Source of the DNA: JBDHAC01 sp039589195 | Lineage (GTDB): Bacteria; Gemmatimonadota; Gemmatimonadetes; Palauibacterales; Palauibacteraceae | DNA length: 11,624 nt | NCBI GenBank assembly: GCA_039589195.1 | Contig: JBDHHV010000121.1 | Span: forward strand, 1 to 11,624 | Direction: 5' to 3' | In this document: one piece after another, positions 6,009-11,624 of the stretch | Position numbering within the stretch: position 1 is the stretch's first letter | Layout of the letters: each line of letters begins with the position of its first letter | Program-made: the position numbers and the translations under genes | The notes under the pieces: generated by a model | The model's database searches: none | What the model was told of the DNA's origin: nothing | The model's input: only the letters and a program-made list of their open reading frames with translations

Positions 6009-6612
6009 CGTGCCTCCTCGCAATCGTCGTCCCGAAGAGGATTTGCAGCCCCCCGAATCCCACCGCCATCGACAAATCACCGGCGGCAGGCATCGCGAGA
6101 AGCGCGAACACTCCGAGGATCATGAAACAGATCCCCATCACGGGGACGGTCTTGACCGAAAAGGCGCCCCCCGTGACGACGGCGACGCCGTACAGGAGAA
6201 GCCATGCCCCCGGAAGAAGCGAGTCAGCTCCGGCCCGCCAGAGCGCTACCGTAAGTACCCCTCCAGCGAGAGCAGGGGGCAGAAAGCTCAGAAGGAATTT
6301 GCGACCCGCCCCCGAAAGGACCGGAAGATCCGCCCGGCGCGCCTTCCTCTGGATGGCGACCGCCCCGATCGCGACAGCGAGCACCGCCTCGAGGATCCAG
6401 ACCAGAAGCCAGCCCTCGGCAGTCGGCTGGCTTGAAGCGACCGCCGCAGCAGCCAGCGCGGTGAGTCCCATTCCGACGCCGCCCCATCCCGGAACCGCCG
6501 TGAAGGCGGCGCCCCCCTCCATCGTCTGACGGATGAAGCGCAAATCCTCCATGGCCCGGTCGCCCAGGGCGATGGGTTCCGAACTTTGATCCACTTGAGA
6601 GAGTCTCTCCAT
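6001..6612 (-). CDS. Multi-pass membrane protein, first gene of the operon
   Basis: From ATG 6612 the product has 203 residues: a soluble N-terminus containing the LRFIRQTMEGGAAFTAVPGW stretch (residues 24-43), then about six hydrophobic segments (near 45-60, 68-87, 103-122, 130-147, 153-175 and 180-195). I associate similar FIR.TME...FTAVPGWGG openings with uncharacterised membrane proteins encoded next to small winged-helix regulators; this is recollection, not a search. No catalytic motif is seen. The ATG lacks a Shine-Dalgarno, and a plausible promoter (TTGACG at 6651-6646, CACATT at 6628-6623) puts the RNA start within a few bases of it, so the transcript may be nearly leaderless. The end overlaps the GTG of the winged-helix gene, which fits a membrane partner controlled with its regulator. 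Confidence 0.72.
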   Translation of the reverse strand: MERLSQVDQSSEPIALGDRAMEDLRFIRQTMEGGAAFTAVPGWGGVGMGLTALAAAAVASSQPTAEGWLLVWILEAVLAVAIGAVAIQRKARRADLPVLSGAGRKFLLSFLPPALAGGVLTVALWRAGADSLLPGAWLLLYGVAVVTGGAFSVKTVPVMGICFMILGVFALLAMPAAGDLSMAVGFGGLQILFGTTIARRHGG

Positions 6613-6622
6613 GATAAACACA

Positions 6623-6651
6623 AATGTGGTCCGCAGCGTTGGGTTCGTCAA
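6623..6651 (-). promoter_or_regulatory. Possible promoter of the five-gene operon
   Basis: TTGACG (6651-6646), a 17-bp spacer and CACATT (6628-6623) on the minus strand. The -35 is good and the -10 is poor. The implied start is about four bases from the ATG at 6612, consistent with the lack of a ribosome binding site. A weak -10 would suit a promoter that needs help from a protein bound upstream. Confidence 0.35.
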
Positions 6652-6654
6652 GTG

Positions 6655-6669
6655 CTTTGCACCGCAAAG
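6655..6669. promoter_or_regulatory. Candidate operator of the winged-helix regulator
   Basis: CTTTGC-ACC-GCAAAG is a perfect 6+6 inverted repeat with a 3-bp centre. It ends four bases upstream of the operon's likely -35 box and lies between the divergent transcripts. Small winged-helix dimers bind sites of this size, so it is the natural target for the regulator at 5622-6008. The assignment is by position and symmetry only. Confidence 0.5.
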
Positions 6670-6710
6670 TCCATGCCTTCCTTATCCGCTCGACTCGGGG
6701 GCGCCGCAAT

Positions 6711-6739
6711 TTGCTCGCTGCGTCCCTCAGACCGATTAT
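6711..6739 (+). promoter_or_regulatory. Possible promoter for leaderless expression of the DUF1707 gene
   Basis: TTGCTC (6711-6716), a 17-bp spacer and GATTAT (6734-6739) place a start point at or very near the ATG at 6749. That ATG has no Shine-Dalgarno, so a leaderless transcript is plausible. Confidence 0.35.
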
Positions 6740-6748
6740 CAACAGACG

Positions 6749-7311
6749 ATGACAGACCTTCCGACCGGTCCCGTATCGCCCCAGGCGAGACAAGGCACCG
6801 TCGACCGCCTCTGTGCCCACTTCGCGGCCGATCACCTCGAGACAGCGGAATTCGAGCGTCGTTTGGATCGCGCGTACACGGCGCTGACTAGTGCCGAGCT
6901 CATAGCTCTCGAGCAGGATCTTCCCGAGTTGTCACCCGACCGCGAGACGTCCCCGCCCGTCCCGGCGCCGCTTCCGGCTACGAGCGTCGACACGACGCGC
7001 TCTGCGCGGGATAGGGACTTCATGTTCGCGAATCCTGGCAGGCACGGAGCGGAAAGGGGACTGGACGCCGTCCCGTCGCCTCACCGCCCTCACGATCCTG
7101 GGCGAATCGAAGCTCGATTCCCGAGCGGCACGCGAGGCAAAGCGGCTCGGAGGATTATCCTCCGGTATCGGGGACTGATCCTCACGGTCTCGACGACGCG
7201 GAATCAGAGTCCGGGGTCTCGAGGACCGTTAGGCCGGACCTACGCGGAGGAGCTTTGGATCGAGGGATTAAGAGTCCCGGTCGGACGAAGGCCAGATATG
7301 ACGATCTGTAG
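6749..7311 (+). pseudogene. Frameshifted DUF1707/LiaF-like gene
   Basis: Residues 15-59 from ATG 6749 form a typical DUF1707 domain: RQGTVDRLCAHFAADHLETA, EFERRLDRAYTALTSAELIALEQDLP. After FMFA (ending at 7030) the frame loses homology. One base later, from 7032, a different frame reads ILAGTERKGDWTPSRRLTAL then TILGESKLDSRAA, the conserved second half of such proteins (their DUF2154/LiaF-like 'tiloGes.LDfreA' region), until a TGA at 7176. A third frame then gives RPDLRGGALDRGIKSPGRTKARYDDL, ending at 7311, like the usual C-terminus. Joined, the pieces give about 187 residues, the normal family length. At least two indels separate them, so the gene is decayed or the sequence has several errors. 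The uninterrupted first frame runs on to 7360 as nonsense. Intact relatives are small membrane-linked or cytoplasmic proteins related to cell-wall stress sensing. Confidence 0.75.
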
Positions 7312-7452
7312 TATTCACGCGGTGTTTCGGGAATCCTCTGTCGTATCTCGATTGGGGTAGAAAAATCGCGGCGAATCGCAAGATCTGACCCCGACTCTTA
7401 CCCCACTCCCACCGTCTTCATTTCCATTCCCTTCTTCTTGGGGCGGTCATAT

Positions 7453-7464
7453 CATGGGCCCATG
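7453..7464. repeat. Palindrome over the start of the GNAT gene
   Basis: CATGGGCCCATG is a perfect 12-bp palindrome whose last three bases are the ATG of the acetyltransferase gene. It could form a small hairpin in the mRNA that hides the start codon, or bind a protein. Chance is possible. Confidence 0.25.
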
Positions 7465-8184
7465 GAATCCCTCGTCCTGAAGCCCATGGATCGTTCCTTT
7501 CTCCTTTGGCGGTGTCTCCATGACGGCCCTGTCACCCGGAAGAATCTGGACGTTCCACCTGATGAGTCCCGTCTCCCATTTCGAAGAACGGCCATCCCCC
7601 TTCTGAAACGACTCACGGAGCTTTACGGGAGCGCGGCCATTCTGGCTTGGGAGGGGGATAGGGTGGTGGGGCTTCTCCGCTTTGTTCCCAGGGTGGTTTC
7701 CCAAATGGAGGGTGGTGGGGGATTCTGTCTCCTTATGCCCCATCCGGCAGGGCTCAAAGAAGATTTCCCCCCAGGGGTTCTTCCTTCCAAGGAGACCATC
7801 GAGGACAGGACCCTGGTGGTCACCTGCATGCAGCTTCTTTCCGACCGGCAACGGAAGGGGTTTGGCCGTGCCATGGTGGAAAGGCTCAAATCCTGGGTGA
7901 GGGAAGAAGGATGGGAGGCCATTGAAGCGACGGCCTATCAGGATCTTCCCCTTGTCTATGAAGTAACGGGCAATGCCGGCCGAAGCTGGTGGGAGGGCCT
8001 TGGGTTCCATGTCAGGGAATCCCTGGAAGAGGAGGTCATGAAAGAGTACCCGGATTTCCTCCACACCCTGGGAATCCAGGCCAGGGAAAAGGGAATGGAT
8101 CCCAGCGAGGTCACCCAGAAGTTCATCGTGAGGTGGGAAACTCAAACGAAAACGCTGCGGTGCCTTCCACACAACTCGGCTTGA
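7462..8184 (+). CDS. GNAT-family N-acetyltransferase
   Basis: The 240-residue product contains the GNAT acetyl-CoA motif A: LVVTCMQLLSDRQRKGFGRA (residues 118-137), with the pyrophosphate-binding Q/RxxGxG loop as RQRKGFG (129-135), preceded by strand ILAWEGDRVVGLLRFVP (60-76) and followed by the motif B region NAGRSWWEGLGF (171-182). It would transfer an acetyl group from acetyl-CoA to an amine; the acceptor is unknown. A proline-rich insert (residues 81-115) lies between the strands. The start at ATG 7462 is the first that keeps a sensible N-terminus (MESLVLKPMDRSFLLWRCLH); an in-frame upstream start at 7438 adds eight residues. No clear Shine-Dalgarno is seen. The base composition differs sharply from its neighbours: runs of GGG, CCC and TTCC with few CG dinucleotides, suggesting recent transfer from another lineage. 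The C-terminal 15 codons return to the local style. Confidence 0.8.
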   Translation: MESLVLKPMDRSFLLWRCLHDGPVTRKNLDVPPDESRLPFRRTAIPLLKRLTELYGSAAILAWEGDRVVGLLRFVPRVVSQMEGGGGFCLLMPHPAGLKEDFPPGVLPSKETIEDRTLVVTCMQLLSDRQRKGFGRAMVERLKSWVREEGWEAIEATAYQDLPLVYEVTGNAGRSWWEGLGFHVRESLEEEVMKEYPDFLHTLGIQAREKGMDPSEVTQKFIVRWETQTKTLRCLPHNSA

Positions 8185-8315
8185 GTCGTCGTGCAAGACG
8201 CTCGACGGCGGCAAGATCACTCCGTTCCATCAATACGCGGACACGGCCCAGGTTCTCAGGGCGACGGGCAGGGCATAGGTCCGCCCGACAACAGACGACA
8301 CGAAGAGGGGATCAC

Positions 8316-8684
8316 ATGGGCAAGACACCCGATCAGGTGCCGAAGGACAAGCTCGAGCTGTACAAGAAGCTCATCGACACGCAGCCTGACATCGAGTTGC
8401 AAGGCGGCCTGAAGCTGCCCCATACTTCGACCAACGGGTACATGTACAGCTCACTGACCAAGGACGGCCGGGTCGGGATTCGCCTGTCGGAACCTGACCG
8501 TGAAGCGTTCATGGAGAAGTACGAAGCGATACCGTTCAAGAACTACGGCGCCAACATCAGAGAACACGTCGAAGTGCCCGACAGCCTGCTGCGAAACCCC
8601 GACGAGCTGGGTCCCTATCTCGCCACGAGCTACGCCTACACGCAGACGCTGCCGCCCAAGGCAGACAAGAGGAAGTCCAAATAG
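8316..8684 (+). CDS. TfoX N-terminal-domain-like protein
   Basis: The 122-residue product is a single small alpha/beta domain. It reads KLELYKKLIDTQPDIELQGG, then NGYMYSSLTKDGRVGIRLSE (residues 40-59, the two-strand MFS..DG...LRL hairpin), then an acidic helix DREAFMEKYEAIPF, YGANIREHVEVPDSLL (77-92) and a final helix YLATSYAYTQTLPPK. This matches the TfoX/Sxy N-terminal fold (also similar to YjbR/MmcQ-like proteins). The C-terminal helical TfoX domain is absent, so a competence role is not implied, and solo domains of this kind are uncharacterised. ATG 8316 has AGAGGGG at 8304-8310 as ribosome binding site. It starts 131 bp after the acetyltransferase gene on the same strand, but its codon use matches the host rather than that gene. 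Confidence 0.72.
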   Translation: MGKTPDQVPKDKLELYKKLIDTQPDIELQGGLKLPHTSTNGYMYSSLTKDGRVGIRLSEPDREAFMEKYEAIPFKNYGANIREHVEVPDSLLRNPDELGPYLATSYAYTQTLPPKADKRKSK

Positions 8685-8824
8685 CGTTGGAAAGACTCGA
8701 CGGAGCGATCATCGACCTGGAGGGCGTGTCCGTAAAGCGTGTCTTGGAACACATGGATAGAGAGCGGACGCAGGACGGTAGTGACGCCGACTGAATGTCC
8801 TCTTCGACCGCATCCGACGTCCGT

Positions 8825-9116
8825 CGTTCCCATTTCCGTTCCCATCGGGGTCGGGTGACCAGGATGCTAGAGCGCAGGAGGTGGCGCGGTTGCTGAATGA
8901 CCGGGGTGGGGATCGGCGTCGAAGACACTCCGAGGACGCGTAGCGCCCGCAGGAGCCACCCACGACCTACGGATTAAGAGTTGTCTTCGGGCTTCTGCGC
9001 TCGTTTGCGCCTGGCTTTGATTCCCTGACGTGAGGCGGCTTTTCAGTCGTCCTCATCTGCGGGGCGCTGCGTCGGTCTGCGCGCATCTGCGCCCAATCGT
9101 TCCCACACCGTTCCCA
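8825..9116. repeat. Two blocks of paired CGTTCCCA octamers
   Basis: CGTTCCCA occurs at 8825-8832 and 8837-8844 (12-bp spacing), and again at 9098-9105 and 9109-9116 (11-bp spacing). Each pair is preceded by T and followed by T plus GC-rich DNA. Read on the minus strand each block encodes a MGT-x-MGT or MGT-x-WER string. The two blocks are about 273 bp apart in the same orientation and could be a diverged duplication. Confidence 0.4.
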
Positions 9117-9243
9117 TGGCTCCGTCAGGTCACCCCCGCTCCGCCCCGTCGCCGGGGTGGGGTCTCCAGGCCGTAGCTCGTGACCGCCACCGAAACCGCC
9201 CTGAGGCGGGATTGGACACCAGAGCGCGGCCGAGCGTCTGGAG

Positions 9244-9290
9244 ACTTCCTCTTGATCAGTAGGTTCGGGGTTCGAGACCCTGGCGGGGCA
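9244..9290 (+). other. 3' half of a tRNA-Lys(CTT)-like gene (tRNA remnant, possible att site)
   Basis: Spacing from the anticodon arm to the discriminator base fits a tRNA exactly: seven-base loop CTCTTGA (9249-9255) with anticodon CTT, 3' stem TCAGT, five-base variable loop AGGTT (9261-9265), T-stem CGGGG/CCCTG (9266-9270 with 9278-9282) closed around the loop TTCGAGA, seven-base acceptor strand GCGGGGC (9283-9289) and discriminator A (9290). The 5' anticodon stem pairs at only three of five positions. I find no matching 5' acceptor strand (GCCCCGC) or D-arm at the right distance upstream, and no CCA follows. This is therefore a fragment rather than a working tRNA. Site-specific integrases commonly leave such 3' halves as attL or attR. 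Confidence 0.5.
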
Positions 9291-9382
9291 CAGGCCGAGA
9301 CGCCACGTCTCCAGTCGTCGAGGTTCGGTGGCGTATCATCACCATCATGTGGCCAAGCCCGGAGCCATGCGCCAACGCATCT

Positions 9383-11624
9383 TCAGAAGCCGATGACCGC
9401 ATTGGAGACGGCTCGGGGCTCGGGAGGCATGGAATACACGTTTCGTTCGTAGTCCCCGTTGTACGGACTGATGTTCAACGTTTGATCCCCGACCACGAGT
9501 GTGCTGCTTCCCCCGGGATCAAAGCCCATGGCGCTCTCCACGCCGTGCGCGGAAAGAATCTCGGCCATTTCCACATGGGTCGCACCGACTGATTCTCGGA
9601 TGCGTCCGTTCACGGTCAGCACCGAGAGCGTACCGCTCCCATCGACTCCGACCGCAATCTTCGGCCCTCTCATATCGAGGTAGTCGAGCCGAGCCGCCTG
9701 TGTAGCGATCGAGTTCTCCGTCTTCCAGCCCTCCGCATCCATATCGAGGCAACTGCGACCACCGGACACGAGCACCGGCCCCGCTTCCACCGCCTGCGCC
9801 ACGTCGACCAGGTCCGTTAGCTCGAAATCGAGCCGGGCTCCATCGACCCATCCATCGGGCGACTCACCTCCCGCGAAGGAGAGGCACAGTCCCACCGGCA
9901 ACACCGGAACGTCCTGACCCGCGCCGGTGTGGATCACCTCCATCACCCGCACGCCGGCCAACCTCACCAGTGTCCGCCCATCCCCGGGCAGCTCGCTCCC
10001 GGGGAATAACAGATCGTAGAAGCTGGGTCCCGCTCCCGGTATCGCCGCGTTGTAGGAACTGCGCTCGAAGTCCACCGTCACGCCCGCGCCGCTGACCCGC
10101 ATGCCGGACCCAGCGTTGACCCTCCGAATGGAGAGCGAGCCGTCGTTTCCCACCAACAGTGCCGGCTTGTTGAAGAGTGGGGGACAGATGACCTCGCCGT
10201 CCGAGATGATCAGACCCAGCGGAGAACCGATATAGGACTCCGGCAAGCCGAGTTTACCCACGAGCTCTGCGTTCAGGATGTAGCCGCCGTTCCACGCGAT
10301 GCGAGCCTTGGTTCTTGCACCGCGGTTGAAACCCTTGACGACATCGAGCACAGTGCAGGGTGGTCCATCGGGCCGGACGATGCGGTAACGCATCCCTGCA
10401 CCAGGCGGCACGCTGGCCAGCGCGCCGGACCAGGGGAACCCGTCGGCGTAGAGCCCGTTGATGGCCTGCGCCGTCACAGCAGACTTACTCCTGGCAGGTG
10501 GCGCTAACATCTGCTCGAGGACGCTCACGACGGGTGATCCTCGCTCCTGGGCGTCTCGGCGGAGCTCCTCGAGGACTTCCCGTTCATCTAGTTTGTCGCA
10601 CGCCTCCCGAAATAGCGGCCCCTTGAACGTCTCGCTCAGGTCGCGCGCGGTCTGTATCGGCGTCGGGTAGGCGAGCGTGGCCCTGAGACCTGCAGGCACC
10701 CATTGGACGTAGCCGTCGCCGGGCGAGAGTCCCATCACATTGGCCGTGAGGATGTCCGGCACCTGTCCGACGTGGAACCGTTCGATGTCAACTATGTCCG
10801 TGCTGAGGGAAGCGTGTTCGTCTGCTGCGATCAGAAACCCACCCGCGGCGCGCACTTCTGTCAACACGCGGAGGGCTCGCTTACCGAGTTGCCTGACGTC
10901 GATGCCCACCGACATCTGGTTGGTCGGAACGACGCTGCAAACGCCGTTCTCGAATAGCAGCTGCAGCTCCTCGTTTCGACTCTCATTGACGTGAGCCTTC
11001 AACATGTTTGCGGTGAGGCTGTTCCCCAGTGGCTCGCTGCGCTGAAACATGTAGATGGGCGCCAGCCGCTTGCGCCTCAGAAGCCTGCTGGTCAGCGCCT
11101 CGTGGGTCTCGAGACCGAGCCGGGCACGCACCGATTGGAGGATGAAAAGCTCGATCTCCACCTGGAGGGCGCTACCGGCGAAAAACGCGATGGGCACGTT
11201 GGTCTGGAGGCGTTCCCAGAGCCTGGCCCGATCGTCGATCGCGAGGGATCCGCCACACCTTTGCTCGATCATCAAATCCCAGTTCGAAAAGTGGGACGCC
11301 CCGTGACGGGTCGCACCAAACGCAGGCGGCGGTGCCGCAATCTGCGCGAACAGCAGGTTGATGACGCCCGTCAACTCGTGCCAGGTGAGGTCGCGATACT
11401 TGTAGTTCCAGCGGTTGCGATGTCGATAGGCGAACGCGTGGTCAAACATGATCGGCAGGTCGCCTGCCCGAACCAGGAACAGATTGTCCACGCAATTACA
11501 GAACTCGTGAAACTGTTCGCGACTCAGGACAGACGGGTCCGGGTTCTCGGACACCAACCGCTGGGCGAATGCGAAAGCCATCCCGCGCTGGCGCTGCTCT
11601 TCGACGCGGAAATGGCTCGGGTCG
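9383..11624 (-). CDS. Large protein with C-terminal phosphodiester glycosidase (NAGPA) domain, 5' end beyond the window
   Basis: The frame is open from the window edge to a stop at 9383-9385. ATG 11581 is an internal candidate start (732 residues), but coding-like residues (DPSHFRVEEQRQRG) continue upstream of it and no ribosome binding site is evident, so the gene probably begins outside. Numbered from that ATG, residues 395-732 match the NAGPA/phosphodiester-glycosidase fold: RIAWNGGYI (427-435), SPLGLIISDGEVI (453-465), AGPVLVSGGR (600-609), IAVGVDGSGTLSVLTVNGR (642-660), THVEMAEIL (668-676), MGFDPGGSSTLVV (685-697) and PRAVSNAVIGF (722-732). Such domains cleave sugar phosphodiesters, as in lysosomal uncovering enzyme and bacterial envelope homologs. 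The canonical DGGGSS reads DPGGSS. Residues 1-390 are unrecognised, predicted mixed alpha/beta, with no visible signal peptide or membrane segment, although the true N-terminus is missing. Confidence 0.75.
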   Translation of the reverse strand, partial: DPSHFRVEEQRQRGMAFAFAQRLVSENPDPSVLSREQFHEFCNCVDNLFLVRAGDLPIMFDHAFAYRHRNRWNYKYRDLTWHELTGVINLLFAQIAAPPPAFGATRHGASHFSNWDLMIEQRCGGSLAIDDRARLWERLQTNVPIAFFAGSALQVEIELFILQSVRARLGLETHEALTSRLLRRKRLAPIYMFQRSEPLGNSLTANMLKAHVNESRNEELQLLFENGVCSVVPTNQMSVGIDVRQLGKRALRVLTEVRAAGGFLIAADEHASLSTDIVDIERFHVGQVPDILTANVMGLSPGDGYVQWVPAGLRATLAYPTPIQTARDLSETFKGPLFREACDKLDEREVLEELRRDAQERGSPVVSVLEQMLAPPARSKSAVTAQAINGLYADGFPWSGALASVPPGAGMRYRIVRPDGPPCTVLDVVKGFNRGARTKARIAWNGGYILNAELVGKLGLPESYIGSPLGLIISDGEVICPPLFNKPALLVGNDGSLSIRRVNAGSGMRVSGAGVTVDFERSSYNAAIPGAGPSFYDLLFPGSELPGDGRTLVRLAGVRVMEVIHTGAGQDVPVLPVGLCLSFAGGESPDGWVDGARLDFELTDLVDVAQAVEAGPVLVSGGRSCLDMDAEGWKTENSIATQAARLDYLDMRGPKIAVGVDGSGTLSVLTVNGRIRESVGATHVEMAEILSAHGVESAMGFDPGGSSTLVVGDQTLNISPYNGDYERNVYSMPPEPRAVSNAVIGF

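Larger units (their letters stand above)
8795..9382. other. Gene-poor interval with integration-scar features
   Basis: No convincing protein gene lies here on either strand. It contains two blocks of paired CGTTCCCA octamers (8825-8844 and 9098-9116), a 24-codon minus-strand ORF (9043-9117), a tRNA 3'-half-like sequence (9244-9290), an 8-bp inverted repeat CTGGAGAC/GTCTCCAG (9238-9245 and 9307-9314) around that tRNA piece, and a 7-bp stem ACGCCAC/GTGGCGT (9300-9334). Together these resemble the decayed end of an integrated element. Confidence 0.45.

Noticed and set aside
8168..8191. ACTC-GGCTT-GAGT hairpin at the end of the acetyltransferase gene, considered as an attC site or terminator
   Set aside because: It has no integron core-site sequences, no T-tract and only a four-base perfect stem.
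7447..8220. 257-codon minus-strand frame opposite the acetyltransferase
   Set aside because: The plus strand has clear GNAT motifs. The minus frame has no motif and contains many proline and phenylalanine clusters expected from complement codons.
8127..8315. Minus-strand frame reading RVRVLMERSDLAAVERLARR
   Set aside because: It looks helix-like, but it is short, overlaps the 3' end of the acetyltransferase gene, and lacks a ribosome binding site. Chance open frames of this length are common here.
9300..9380. Small stem-loops after the glycosidase gene as a terminator
   Set aside because: ACGCCAC/GTGGCGT has a 21-base loop and ATGCG-CCAA-CGCAT only five pairs. Neither is followed by a T-tract on the minus strand.

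Overview
This is a high-GC bacterial chromosomal fragment of eleven or so protein genes. There are no ribosomal RNA genes, CRISPR arrays or insertion sequences. The families present (a DUF4173-like membrane protein, an HTH_34-like winged helix, a DUF1707 protein, VanZ, a cis-prenyltransferase paralog), the short intergenic spaces and the GC-rich codon use suggest a soil or aquatic Gemmatimonadota- or Acidobacteriota-like bacterium. That placement is an inference from gene content, not a taxonomic result.

Layout, left to right. (1) 1-99 holds the tail of a rightward gene that starts outside the window. (2) 196-622 (minus) is a small cysteine-rich zinc-ribbon-like gene whose N-terminus appears to be reached only through a one-base frameshift. 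(3) 773-2146 is a divergent pair: a TetR regulator (minus) and a VanZ-like membrane protein (plus). They share a compact promoter region with two copies of the palindrome TGTTGAC-N3-GTCAACA, each holding the -35 box of one promoter. (4) 2235-2645 is a VOC/glyoxalase-fold protein. (5) 2680-6612 (minus) reads as one operon of five genes with overlapping or closely spaced ends: membrane protein, winged-helix regulator, UppS-type cis-prenyltransferase, DUF4173-like membrane protein, small membrane protein. A perfect inverted repeat, CTTTGC-N3-GCAAAG, sits just upstream of its likely promoter. (6) 6749-7311 (plus), divergent from that operon, is a frameshifted DUF1707/LiaF-like gene. (7) 7462-8684 holds a GNAT acetyltransferase of clearly different base composition and a TfoX-N-like protein. 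(8) About 8800-9380 has no convincing gene. It carries the 3' half of a tRNA-Lys(CTT)-like gene, paired GTTCCCA-type repeats and small inverted repeats, which looks like an old integration scar. (9) 9383 to the right edge (minus) is a large protein with a C-terminal phosphodiester-glycosidase (NAGPA) domain and a roughly 390-residue N-terminal region I do not recognise.

How the genes may work together: much of the left and middle of the window touches the cell envelope. VanZ, a cis-prenyltransferase paralog, several polytopic membrane proteins and a LiaF-like (cell-wall-antibiotic-response) relic lie within 6 kb, with two local regulators that each have a plausible operator. A locally regulated envelope-lipid or envelope-stress module is a reasonable hypothesis. 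The right third looks like accessory DNA built up around a tRNA-derived site.
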